From JAXHUH01 sp034211175 (lineage in GTDB: Bacteria > Actinomycetota > Acidimicrobiia > Acidimicrobiales > CAIXPF01), in NCBI GenBank assembly GCA_034211175.1, contig JAXHUH010000176.1:1-35048 (forward strand): DNA of 35,048 nucleotides, written 5' to 3'. Shown here one piece after another: positions 1 to 6,976 of the stretch (its first letter is position 1; each line of letters starts with the position of its first letter). The position numbers and the translations under genes were made by a program. The notes under the pieces are model-generated. The model ran no database searches. It was given only the letters and a program-made list of their open reading frames with translations, and was not told where the DNA came from.

Positions 1-39
1 CCCCCGGGGCGTGCCGGGCGGGGGGGGTGGTGCGCCACC

Positions 40-67
40 GGGGCCCCCGCCCGCCCGGGGGGGCCCC
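40..67 (-). terminator. GC-rich hairpin, possible terminator after the roadblock gene
   Basis: A 9-bp perfect inverted repeat (GGGGCCCCC at 40-48 against GGGGGCCCC at 59-67) lies just past the stop codon of the leftward gene. A second small hairpin (GGTGG/CCACC, 26-39) follows it. There is no U-tract, so this is a structural guess in a generally G/C-rich stretch. Confidence 0.35.
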
Positions 68-77
68 ACCGCATCGT

Positions 78-449
78 TCAGATGTCGAGCTGCTCCTCGA
101 TGAGCAGGAGCTGGCGACGTGCCATCGCGAGGTTGGCCTGCGCCTTGTTCAGGGCGAGGTACAGGAACAGGCCCTGGCCCTTGCGCGACCGGATCGGCCG
201 GATCAGGTGGTACTGCTCGCCGAGGGTGAGGAGGATGTCCTCGATCTGCTCGTCGATGCCGAGCTGGCGCATCGTGTTCAGCTTGGCCCTCACGACCTCG
301 GTGTTGCCCGCCGCCGCGACCTCGAGGTTGAGGTTCGGTCCACCGCCCTGGGTGCCGAGCGTCATCCCGCTGTCGTAGTCGACGAGCGCGGCGCCGAGCG
401 CGCCGTTGATCGTCATGGCCTCCTTGAGGGAGGTCGCGATGTCTGTCAT
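78..449 (-). CDS. Roadblock/LC7-like small protein
   Basis: A 123-residue soluble protein whose whole length looks like one Roadblock/LC7 domain. It has an N-terminal helix, the strand LGAALVDYDSGMTLG, a long central helix with VVRAKLNTMRQLG, a strand pair around YHLIRPI and GLFLYLALN, and a C-terminal helix. Proteins of this family (for example MglB) usually form dimers that regulate a small Ras-like GTPase. No GTPase, histidine-kinase-like or DUF742 partner is visible next to it, so it looks like an orphan copy in this window. ATG start. The domain call rests on pattern memory rather than a search, and its partner and process are unknown. Confidence 0.7.
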   Translation of the reverse strand: MTDIATSLKEAMTINGALGAALVDYDSGMTLGTQGGGPNLNLEVAAAGNTEVVRAKLNTMRQLGIDEQIEDILLTLGEQYHLIRPIRSRKGQGLFLYLALNKAQANLAMARRQLLLIEEQLDI

Positions 450-709
450 GGGTGTCCTCCGCCTTGCGATGCATGCTTCGTCGTGGTGCGACCGTGCCGG
501 GTCGGCGGCCGCGTCGCTTCGGCATCGGCCACCCTCACGAACGCGAATGACATGAATTCGCTTTGAGAGCGCCGCTGCCTGTCAATAGTGTAAGAATCGC
601 GACGCATATCAGGCAACGCTAGAAATCATGCCTGACAACATCAACTATTCGTCGACTATCCGGACATAAATCGACCAGACGCGTCTGCTTCGAGCGCGGG
701 CCGCGCGCT
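450..709. other. AT-richer intergenic region with TGCCTG repeats and a candidate leftward promoter
   Basis: This region is markedly less GC-rich than its surroundings, especially at about 575-690. It holds an inverted repeat TCAGGCA (609-615) / TGCCTGA (629-635) with a 13-base spacer, and a further direct copy, TGCCTGTCA, at 576-584. On the minus strand, TTGCCT (611-616) and TACACT (587-592) are 18 bases apart and could form a sigma-70-type promoter for the roadblock gene. The repeat could also act as a weak terminator for the arsR-family gene upstream. I see no convincing gene here. Confidence 0.35.
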
Positions 710-1060
710 TCAACGATCACGACGAGATGCTTCGAGGTCTTCGAGTATGTCGCGCTGTTGTGAGAGCCCGGAGATGAGCAGCCTCTTCGCGACGGCAAGC
801 AGTTCAACGAGCAGAGGGTCCTTGATCGAGTAGAAGACCGTCGTTCCCTCTTTGCGGGTCGTCACGAGGCCCGCTCTTCGGAGGATGCCGAGTTGTTGGG
901 AGAGGTGCGAGGACTCGATGCCGACCTCGGGCTGGAGCTCGGAGACCGAGTGCTCGCCCTCGGTCAGTACCTCGAGTGCTCGGACGCGGGCCGGGTGGCC
1001 GAGCGCCTTGAACATCTCCGCTTTCACCTGGAAGACCGGCGCACCGAGACGATGTGGCAT
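710..1060 (-). CDS. ArsR-family winged-helix transcriptional regulator
   Basis: A 116-residue ArsR/SmtB-type repressor. The winged-helix core is clear: KALGHPARVRALEVL at the start, a recognition helix around ESSHLSQQLGILRRAGLV, and a wing around RKEGTTVFYSI. The classical metal-binding ELCVCDL motif and its cysteines are absent, so the inducer is probably not a soft metal bound at that site. The C-terminal LLVELLAVAKRLLI helix resembles the Cys-less members often found near sulfate-type transporters or redox genes, but no such gene is adjacent. I chose the ATG that gives MPHRLGAPVF. An ATG 14 codons upstream and another 15 codons downstream are alternatives. Confidence 0.82.
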   Translation of the reverse strand: MPHRLGAPVFQVKAEMFKALGHPARVRALEVLTEGEHSVSELQPEVGIESSHLSQQLGILRRAGLVTTRKEGTTVFYSIKDPLLVELLAVAKRLLISGLSQQRDILEDLEASRRDR

Positions 1061-1210
1061 CAGTCGTTTCGCAAACCTGACGGAATCGTGAGATTCGAAC
1101 AAGATCGGACAACGTGGATGCTACCGGCGCACGATTCGCTCCCCACCTGCTCCGGGTCGACTCGTCGTCGGTGAACGCCACGCGCGCGGTCTGTCCGTGC
1201 GACGTTCGTG

Positions 1211-1244
1211 CCGCTGACCCGTTTAGCGCGAAACGGGTCAGCGG
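1211..1244 (-). terminator. Perfect 14-bp hairpin at the end of the methyltransferase gene
   Basis: CCGCTGACCCGTTT (1211-1224) pairs perfectly with AAACGGGTCAGCGG (1231-1244) around a 6-base loop. It overlaps the TGA stop (1238-1240) of the leftward methyltransferase gene and lies between that gene and the arsR-family gene, so it is a good candidate for an intrinsic terminator. The last pairs of each arm are A/T. Confidence 0.7.
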
Positions 1245-2077
1245 AGGGCGGTGATCACCCAGGACGCCGAGCCCATCCAGATGCCGTCGTCGTCGTGGTG
1301 GCGCTCGAGCACGGTCGACACCGTCGCCTTGAGGCGATCGATCGTGTGGCGGTCGTGCTCGACGTGCAGGTACCCGGTCGACAGGAGCTGCAGGTAGAAG
1401 TCGATCGCCTCGTCGAGATCGCCTCGTCCGACGGGGAGCGGCTCATCGTGCGCCTCGATCTCGACGTCGACGAAGCCGGCGTGGGTCAGCGTCGTGGCGA
1501 CCTCGTCCGGGTCGCCCTGGGAGAACGGGCTGAGCAGGTCGGCGGTGGTGTCGGTCGAGCCCGGGAAGTTCGCGGTCGTCGCGTCGCGCACCTCGGTGAC
1601 CCAACGGTTCTCGGCGAGGGGCCGCCAGCAGACGAACGCCAGGCGCCCACCGGGGCGGAGCGCCCGGTGGAGGTTGGTGAACGCGGCGACGGGATCGTCG
1701 AAGAACATCGTCCCCAGGCGCGAGTAGATGCCGTCGTAGGCCTGGTGGGCGAAGGGGTGGACCCCGGCATCGCCCTGCACGTAGGTGACGTTGGCGGCCT
1801 CGGCCGCGCTCGCCTCCTCGCGGGCGATCGCCAGCATCTCGGCGTCGATGTCGATGCCGGTCACGCGCCCGCCGGCACCGACGGCGGAGGCGAGGTCCAG
1901 CGTCGTCGTGCCGCACCCGCAGCCGACGTCGAGCACGGTGTCGTTGCGTCTGGGGGCGAGGCGGGCGAGTGTGAGCTCGCCCAGCGGGGCGAGCATGGCG
2001 TCCAGCGTGGGCCGGAGCGTGATCCAGGGCTCCGCGCTGATCGGCGTGGGCCGGGGTGCCGCGTCGGTCGATCCCAT
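1238..2077 (-). CDS. Class I SAM-dependent methyltransferase
   Basis: A 279-residue soluble methyltransferase with a Rossmann fold. Motif I is VLDVGCGCG at about residues 48-56, the acidic end of strand 2 is GIDID, and the post-motif III region reads ALRPGGRLAFVCW. The N-terminal PRPTPISAEPWITLRPTLDAML segment and the late DEAIDFYLQLL segment are typical of the UbiE/Tam-like methyltransferases common in actinobacteria. The substrate cannot be read from the sequence. The ATG giving MGSTDAAPRP is preferred over an in-frame start 51 codons upstream, because the extra N-terminus is low complexity and would run into the divergent arsR promoter. It is transcribed away from the arsenic genes, so a shared regulatory region is possible. 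Confidence 0.85.
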   Translation of the reverse strand: MGSTDAAPRPTPISAEPWITLRPTLDAMLAPLGELTLARLAPRRNDTVLDVGCGCGTTTLDLASAVGAGGRVTGIDIDAEMLAIAREEASAAEAANVTYVQGDAGVHPFAHQAYDGIYSRLGTMFFDDPVAAFTNLHRALRPGGRLAFVCWRPLAENRWVTEVRDATTANFPGSTDTTADLLSPFSQGDPDEVATTLTHAGFVDVEIEAHDEPLPVGRGDLDEAIDFYLQLLSTGYLHVEHDRHTIDRLKATVSTVLERHHDDDGIWMGSASWVITALR

Positions 2078-2225
2078 GTCAGGACCATAGAAGCTGGCGG
2101 CCTCCGCTGCTCGGGTGAACCGCCACGAGGGGTCGTTCGCCGTGCCGATCCCGACGAGTGCCGGCCAGCTCGGGACCTCCGGCCCGTTCCCTCCGACCTC
2201 GGCTCCACCTCTGGCGCAGCCGCTC

Positions 2226-2254
2226 TTCATCGATTATCGTCGATCATCGATGAA
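2226..2254 (+). promoter_or_regulatory. Palindromic operator over the arsR start, with a candidate -10
   Basis: TTCATCGAT (2226-2234) and ATCGATGAA (2246-2254) form a perfect 9-bp inverted repeat with an 11-base spacer. The spacer holds TATCGT (2235-2240), a TAnnnT-type -10 element, and the likely start ATG at 2250 lies inside the right arm. This layout fits a leaderless transcript repressed by its own ArsR product, but no protein-DNA data support it. Confidence 0.6.
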
Positions 2255-2633
2255 TGGTTCCGGCGTCGGAGTGGGAAGCGGCAGGGCGAACGGCGCGATC
2301 GGTCGTGTGCCTCGCGATCAGGCCGAGGAGTGGGCGCGGTGGTTCCGGGCGCTCGGCGACCCGACGCGGATCCTGATCCTCAACCTGCTGGCGTCGGCCG
2401 CCCGCCCGATGACCGTCGGGGAGATCACCGACGCGCTCGACGTCGGCCAGTCGACCGTGTCCCATCACCTGGCGCGCCTCGCCGAGGTTCGGTTCGTCCT
2501 CGTCGAGCGCGACGGCACGTCGAGTCGCTGGCAGGTGAACGAGCGGTGCCTCGACTGCTTCCCGTCCGCCGCCCACGTGGTGATGGGGCGGCCCTCGCCC
2601 GAGTTCCTCGACCTGGTGGAGTGCGCCGAATGA
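2250..2633 (+). CDS. arsR: ArsR-family repressor of the arsenic unit
   Basis: A 127-residue ArsR/SmtB regulator. The core reads ALGDPTRILILNLL at residues 34-47, then a recognition helix around QSTVSHHLARL (67-77) and a wing with ERDGTSSRW (86-94). It lacks the ELCVCDL site but carries C100 and C103 as a CxxC (ERCLDCFPSAAHVVMG) and C125 near the C-terminus. These could form a three-thiol arsenite site, as in ArsR types with C-terminal cysteines. The stop overlaps the next gene's ATG (ATGA), so the two are translationally coupled. The ATG at 2250 has no Shine-Dalgarno sequence and sits in the palindrome, which suggests leaderless translation. In-frame GTG codons downstream are alternatives. 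Confidence 0.85.
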   Translation: MNGSGVGVGSGRANGAIGRVPRDQAEEWARWFRALGDPTRILILNLLASAARPMTVGEITDALDVGQSTVSHHLARLAEVRFVLVERDGTSSRWQVNERCLDCFPSAAHVVMGRPSPEFLDLVECAE

Positions 2634-3850
2634 CCGACGATCATCTCGCCGGGGTCCGTGACCGCTACGGGCGCCTGGCCAGCGACGCTGCTGCGGGCCG
2701 AGGTGCCGACGACCGGGAGCGGTACTGCGGCGCCTCCTACGCGGAGGACGAGCTCGCCGGGCTCCCGGGTGCCGCGGTGACCGCCTCGCTCGGCTGCGGC
2801 AACCCGTTCGCCCTCGCCGACCTGCACCCGGGCGAGGACGTGCTCGACCTCGGGTCCGGCGGGGGGATCGACGTCCTGCTCTCCGCCCGGCGCATCGGGC
2901 CCGACGGGACGGCACACGGCGTGGACGCCACCGCCGAGATGGTCGACCTCGCGCGGGCCAACGCCGCGGCCGCCGGCGTCACCAACGCCGTGTTCCACGA
3001 GGGCTCGATCGACCGGCTCCCGTTGCCCGACGCGTCGGTGGACGTCGTGCTCTCCAACTGCGTCGTCAACCTCGTCGCCGACAAGGCGGCGGTCTTCGCC
3101 GAGGTCCGCCGCGTCCTGCGCCCCGGCGGCCGCGTGGCGATCACCGACCTCGTCGTCGACGATGCCCTCGACGCCGGGGCGCGTGAGCGGCTCGGACGGG
3201 TGGTCGACTGCGCGGCGGGGGCGCTCACCGTGCCCGAGTACCGGGCCGTGCTCGCCACCGCAGGTCTGCGGGGCGTGACGATCGAGGCGACCCACGACGT
3301 CGACGAGCACGTGCGGTCGGTGGCCGTGCGGGCCGTCTCGCCGCTGGTCACGTCCGACGACGTGGTGGTGCGGTTGATGGTCGACGGCGACTGGCCCGCG
3401 GTCGCGGCCATCTACGCGGCGGGCATCGCCACCGGCGACGCGACCTTCGAGACCGAGGTGCCGAGCTGGGACGGGTGGCGCGCTGCCAAGGAGCTCCGCC
3501 TCGTGGCCGTCGACGGCGGCGACCGGGTCCTCGGCTGGGCCGCCGGGTCCGCGGTGTCCGACCGCTGCGTGTACGGCGGCGTCATGGAGCACGGCATCTA
3601 CGTCGACCCCGCCGCCGCCGGACGGGGCGTGGGCACGCTGCTCCTCCGCACGTTCCTCGCCGCCGCCGAGCGGGCCGGGATCTGGACGGTGCAGTCCGGC
3701 ATCTTCCCCGAGAACCGGGCGAGCCTGGCCCTCCACGAGCGGTGCGGGTTCCGGGTCGTCGGGCGCCGGGAACGGCTCGGCAGCCACCACGGTCGCTGGC
3801 GCGACGTCCTGCTCGTGGAACACCGCAGCGCGACCGTGGGTTGTGACTGA
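2630..3850 (+). CDS. ArsM-ArsN fusion: arsenite methyltransferase plus GNAT acetyltransferase
   Basis: A 406-residue protein of two enzymes in one frame. Residues 1-238 match arsenite S-adenosylmethionine methyltransferase (ArsM): SLGCGNPFALADL, motif I VLDLGSGGGID (71-81), the signature SNCVVNL with C144, VLRPGGRVAITDLV, and VDCAAGAL with C194. C33 and C56 are further thiols. Residues ~245-400 are a GNAT domain of the phosphinothricin/arsinothricin acetyltransferase type, with FETEVPSW, acetyl-CoA loop GRGVGT, FPENRASLALHE and GSHHGRWRDV. ArsM methylates As(III); ArsN1 acetylates the arsenic antibiotic arsinothricin. Joining them would pair two detoxification routes under one ArsR. No stop or frameshift separates the halves, though internal GTG/ATG codons near 3362 could give a separate acetyltransferase. 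Arsinothricin specificity is inferred; phosphinothricin or another amino acid is possible. Confidence 0.88.
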   Translation: MTDDHLAGVRDRYGRLASDAAAGRGADDRERYCGASYAEDELAGLPGAAVTASLGCGNPFALADLHPGEDVLDLGSGGGIDVLLSARRIGPDGTAHGVDATAEMVDLARANAAAAGVTNAVFHEGSIDRLPLPDASVDVVLSNCVVNLVADKAAVFAEVRRVLRPGGRVAITDLVVDDALDAGARERLGRVVDCAAGALTVPEYRAVLATAGLRGVTIEATHDVDEHVRSVAVRAVSPLVTSDDVVVRLMVDGDWPAVAAIYAAGIATGDATFETEVPSWDGWRAAKELRLVAVDGGDRVLGWAAGSAVSDRCVYGGVMEHGIYVDPAAAGRGVGTLLLRTFLAAAERAGIWTVQSGIFPENRASLALHERCGFRVVGRRERLGSHHGRWRDVLLVEHRSATVGCD

Positions 3851-3916
3851 GCCGCGCCCGCCGCCCGACGGCCGGGTGACCCGGCTGATCCGACCGACCG
3901 AACCGAGGAACTGCCC

Positions 3917-4594
3917 GTGCGCTCCCGTCCCGTCGCCCTGCTCCTCGCACTCGTCATCGGCGTCGCCGCGCTCGCCGCGTGCACCGATGACGACGACGCC
4001 ACGTCATCGGATGACGCTGCGCTCGACGACGGAGGGACGGGCGATGACGCAGGGGCGGGCGACGGGCCATCCGGGGACGCAGGGGCGGGCGACGTCGACC
4101 CGGTGACCGCCGTCGCCGCGCGGTTGGAGGCGATCGAGGGTGCGGCGCTGCGCTGGCAGGACGCCGCGACGGTCGTGGACGCACGCAGTGCCGCCGAGGC
4201 CGCCCGGAACCTCGTCGTCGGGCCCGACGTGGACCGCTACGGCGATGGTGACGGTGACCGCGAGGTCTCCGGCGCCGTCGAGATCGGGTTGCTGCCCGGC
4301 CAGTCGGGTGAGCCCGGACTGGTGTCCGAGGTGGCGGACGAGTGCCTCGAGCCGGACGTGCTCGGCGGTTCGTGGGACGACCCGGCCGCCCGGTGGGACG
4401 AGCTGACGCAGGTGCTGGACGCGTGGAGCCCGACGTCGAACACGATGCCGCGCCTGGCGAGCCACCCGATGCGGATCGTCGGGTGGGCCACGCTGGCCAT
4501 CGAGACGGACGACCTCGCCGAGGCGCAGGAGTACGCCGGCCACGCCCTCCTCCACGTCGACGTGTCGGTCGACGCCGTGGCCGACTGCGCCTGA
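3917..4594 (+). CDS. Asp/Gly-rich secreted lipoprotein
   Basis: A 225-residue protein with a GTG start preceded by GAGGAA about seven bases upstream. The signal peptide has basic residues, then LLLALVIGVAALAAC with a lipobox LAAC ending at C22, so the mature protein should be lipid-anchored outside the membrane. Residues 23-60 form an acidic Asp/Gly/Ala linker that contains a duplicated DAGAGD. The rest is a small, mostly helical domain with two cysteines near its middle and end (DECLEP, ADCA). I do not recognise the domain. The gene stands alone between the arsenic unit and a LacI regulator. Confidence 0.75.
   Translation: MRSRPVALLLALVIGVAALAACTDDDDATSSDDAALDDGGTGDDAGAGDGPSGDAGAGDVDPVTAVAARLEAIEGAALRWQDAATVVDARSAAEAARNLVVGPDVDRYGDGDGDREVSGAVEIGLLPGQSGEPGLVSEVADECLEPDVLGGSWDDPAARWDELTQVLDAWSPTSNTMPRLASHPMRIVGWATLAIETDDLAEAQEYAGHALLHVDVSVDAVADCA
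4046..4094 (+). repeat. 19-bp direct repeat in the lipoprotein linker
   Basis: GACGCAGGGGCGGGCGACG occurs at 4046-4064 and again at 4076-4094, a 30-base period that keeps the reading frame. It encodes two copies of DAGAGD in the acidic linker, most likely a slippage-type duplication. Confidence 0.85.
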
Positions 4595-4650
4595 GCAGCC
4601 GGCCCGCCGGGGCGCTCGGAAGGCGCCTTCCCGGCGTACTCTGCGCTTCG

Positions 4651-5688
4651 ATGAGCGTTCGTGCCGTGACACTGGCCGACGTGGCGCTGCGGGCCGGCGT
4701 CTCCCAGGCGACCGCCTCCCGCGTCCTCAACGGGAGCGAGCGGGTCGTCGGCGTCGAGTACCAACAGCGGGTGATGGAGGCGGCCTCCGAGCTCAACTAC
4801 CGCCCGAACGTGCACGCCCAGGCCGTCGCCCGGGGGGCGTCGAGCACGGTCGGCCTGCTCGTCACCGACATCGCCGACCCGTACTTCTCGTCGATCGCGT
4901 CCGGCGTGATGGAGGTGGCCGAGCAGCGGGGGTTGGTCGTGCTGCTGGCGAACACCCGCCGCGGCCCCGCGCTCGAGATCTCCTACGTCGAGATGCTCGC
5001 GGCCCAGCGGGCCCGGGCCCTGGTCGTCATCGGCAGCCGAACCAACGACCGCGACCTGACCGAGCGCATGGCGAAGGCCGTCGAGGCGTTCCGTTCCAAC
5101 GGTGGTCGGGTCGCGTGCGTGAGCGAGGACCGCCTCGGCACCCACACCGTGCTGCCCCGGAACCGGGCGGGCGCCCGCGACCTCGCCATCGCCCTCGCCG
5201 CGCTCGGCCATCGCCGGTTCGCCGTGCTCGCCGGGCCCGCCGAGCTGCTCACCGCCAGGGACCGGCGGATCGGCTTCCGGGCCGGCCTGTCCGCCGCCGG
5301 GGTCGACCCCGGAGGCGTCGAGGTGGTGCACGGCGCGCTCACCCGCGACGGGGGCTACGAGGCCGCGGCGCGGCTGCTCGAGCGGGACGAGCGCCCGACC
5401 TGCGTGTTCGCGGTGAACGACGTGATGGCGGTCGGTGCGATGGCCGCCCTGCGCGACCACGGCGTCGCCGTACCCGGGGACATCTCGGTCGCCGGCTTCG
5501 ACGACATCGAGACCCTGCGCGACATCCAGCCGACGCTGACCACCGTGCGGCTGCCGCTGGTCGGAATGGGTGTGACCGCCGCGGAGATGGTGCTCGACGA
5601 CGGCCCCCCGACGCCCCGGGTCGTCCGTGTCCGCGGCGACGTCGTCCTCCGCGCCAGCACCGCCTCACCCCGCGCCGCTGAGGCCTGA
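4651..5688 (+). CDS. LacI-family transcriptional regulator
   Basis: A 345-residue LacI/GalR regulator of normal length. The N-terminal helix-turn-helix is VTLADVALRAGVSQATASRV (residues 6-25), followed by the hinge helix region YRPNVHAQAVARG. The periplasmic-binding-protein-like core begins at VGLLVTDIADPYFSSI and includes GHRRFAVLAGP, CVFAVNDVMAVGAMAAL and DISVAGFDDIETLRDIQPTLTTVRLP, which is the usual C-terminal subdomain. The effector is probably a sugar or similar small molecule. No sugar-transport or catabolic gene adjoins it, so the target is not evident. The ATG is chosen because the HTH starts directly after it. Confidence 0.9.
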   Translation: MSVRAVTLADVALRAGVSQATASRVLNGSERVVGVEYQQRVMEAASELNYRPNVHAQAVARGASSTVGLLVTDIADPYFSSIASGVMEVAEQRGLVVLLANTRRGPALEISYVEMLAAQRARALVVIGSRTNDRDLTERMAKAVEAFRSNGGRVACVSEDRLGTHTVLPRNRAGARDLAIALAALGHRRFAVLAGPAELLTARDRRIGFRAGLSAAGVDPGGVEVVHGALTRDGGYEAAARLLERDERPTCVFAVNDVMAVGAMAALRDHGVAVPGDISVAGFDDIETLRDIQPTLTTVRLPLVGMGVTAAEMVLDDGPPTPRVVRVRGDVVLRASTASPRAAEA

Positions 5689-5689
5689 A

Positions 5690-5706
5690 CGTCCGGGCGC
5701 CGGACG
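5690..5706. terminator. Short hairpin between convergent genes
   Basis: CGTCCG (5690-5695) and CGGACG (5701-5706) form a 6-bp stem with a 5-base loop between the lacI-family gene and the convergent DUF3995 gene. It could act in both directions. There is no U-tract and the evidence is weak. Confidence 0.35.
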
Positions 5707-5734
5707 GCGGCGGTGCACGGCGCCGTGCGGGCGC

Positions 5735-6214
5735 TCAGGCCCGACGGGCGGCGACCGCGGCGCCGGCGGCGAGCCCGAGGCACAGCGGCGAGTACACGCG
5801 CAGGTCCATGCGTGCGAACTCGTCGGTGGTGAGTCGAGCGGCTCGACCCGCGACGGCCAACCCACCGGCGCCCCGCAGTGCAAGCACCGCGGCCACCACT
5901 GCGCTGGCGTGCCGGGCGGTGGTGGTGGCGCGGTTCCGTGCATGCCGACCGCTCGTCGCGGCAACGCCGACGACGCCGGTCGCGCCGGCCAACAGCGCGG
6001 CGACAGCCCAGGTCGCGGCCGCTGACGGGAACGGGCGCCGGCCGACGACGAGGTCGGCGAGTGCGTCGGCATCGGCTCGCGGCCAGGTCGACCCCACGGC
6101 CCACGCCGCGTGGATCGCCGCGGCGGTGCCGAGACCGGCTGCGCTCGCGAGGCCTGCGATGCGGCGGGCCGGGACCGAACCCGGACCTGAACCGTACGGC
6201 TCCGTATGTTCCAT
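5735..6214 (-). CDS. DUF3995-type small integral membrane protein
   Basis: A 159-residue protein with about four membrane segments (LAGLASAAGLGTAAAIHAAW; AAATWAVAALLAGATGVVGV; ASAVVAAVLALRGAGGLAV; YSPLCLGLAAGAAVA). The IHAAWAVGSTWP element, the loop with PFP and the RMDLRVYSPLCL ending match the DUF3995 family as I remember it. Its biochemical role is unknown. Its start (MEHTEP or, two codons earlier, MDMEH) lies about 17 bases from the divergent TetR start, and both share the palindromic site. It is therefore the probable target of that TetR repressor. Confidence 0.72.
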   Translation of the reverse strand: MEHTEPYGSGPGSVPARRIAGLASAAGLGTAAAIHAAWAVGSTWPRADADALADLVVGRRPFPSAAATWAVAALLAGATGVVGVAATSGRHARNRATTTARHASAVVAAVLALRGAGGLAVAGRAARLTTDEFARMDLRVYSPLCLGLAAGAAVAARRA

Positions 6215-6233
6215 GTCCATACGGTACCGTATG
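6190..6233. promoter_or_regulatory. TetR operator: perfect 16-bp palindrome plus a second half-site cluster
   Basis: CATACGGTACCGTATG (6218-6233) is a perfect palindrome. The adjacent 6190-6210 stretch carries related half-sites (CCGTACGG and CCGTATG). The main palindrome runs into the ATG of the tetR-family gene and lies directly upstream of the divergent DUF3995 gene. The repressor probably binds here and shuts off both genes. This is inferred from symmetry and position. Confidence 0.75.
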
Positions 6234-6818
6234 TTCATGGCCGCGCGCCCCCGGTTGACCGCGGACGACTGGTGTGATGCCGCCCTCGGGCGCATCGCCG
6301 ACGGTGGCGCGGACGCCGTGTCGGTCGAGGGCCTGGCCCGGGAGCTCGGCGTCACGAAGGGCAGCTTCTACCACCACTTCGCGGACCGGGCGGCGCTGGT
6401 GAGGGCCGCGCTCGAGCGGTGGGAGGCGGTGGCCACCGAGGAGGTGATCGCCGGGCTCGTGTCGATCCGCGAGCCGGTCGAGCGGTTGCGGGCGCTGTTC
6501 CGCGCGTCGTTCGGCGATCGGGAGCACGGACCGCTCGACACGGCGCTGGCCGTTCGCTCGGACGATCCCGTCGTCGCGCCCGTGGTGCGCAGGGTCACCG
6601 ATCGGCGGATCGCGTTCCTCGTCGACGCGTACCTGGAGCTCGGCTATCGGCCGGAGGACGCCGAGCGCCAGGCCCGGATCGCCTATGCCGCCTACCTCGG
6701 CCACTTCCACCTGCGACGCGTGCTCGGGGACGACGCGCCGGCGCCCGGGCGGGACGTGGGCTACCTCGACCAGCTCGTCGCCACGTTGGCGCCGCCCGTC
6801 GCCGGCCCCGCGGCCTGA
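6231..6818 (+). CDS. TetR-family transcriptional repressor
   Basis: A 195-residue TetR-type regulator. The N-terminal DNA-binding domain shows RLTADDWCDAALGRIAD, then the helix-turn-helix VEGLARELGVTKGSFYHHF followed by DRAALVRAALERWE. The C-terminal helical ligand domain has no distinctive signature. The start is ATG at 6231 (MFMAARP) or 6237 (MAARP), both inside or abutting the palindromic operator, which implies autoregulation. The divergent DUF3995 membrane protein is the likely regulated partner. Confidence 0.88.
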   Translation: MFMAARPRLTADDWCDAALGRIADGGADAVSVEGLARELGVTKGSFYHHFADRAALVRAALERWEAVATEEVIAGLVSIREPVERLRALFRASFGDREHGPLDTALAVRSDDPVVAPVVRRVTDRRIAFLVDAYLELGYRPEDAERQARIAYAAYLGHFHLRRVLGDDAPAPGRDVGYLDQLVATLAPPVAGPAA

Positions 6819-6976
6819 TCGTCCCGGATGGGTGGGTCACACCCGGCCGCGACGGCGAGGCGCGAGAGGTCGGCGTCGCGGTGCCCGTCGGCGACGGAGG
6901 AGGGCCCGCCGAGGGGGCGCCGGAGCTGGTGGGGTCACGGCGCCGGTGACCTCTCGCGCCGTGTCGGCCCCCGGCG

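Noticed and set aside
619..807. A 62-codon minus-strand open frame near the first arsR-family gene
   Set aside because: It partly overlaps the arsR-family gene in another frame and shows no family pattern or ribosome-binding site.
1208..2629. Long open stretch in the frame of the ArsM-ArsN gene, extending it far upstream
   Set aside because: It is antisense to the methyltransferase and out of frame with the repressor gene. Its translation is Arg/Gly-rich with no family pattern, and the ATG at 2630 gives a normal ArsM N-terminus.
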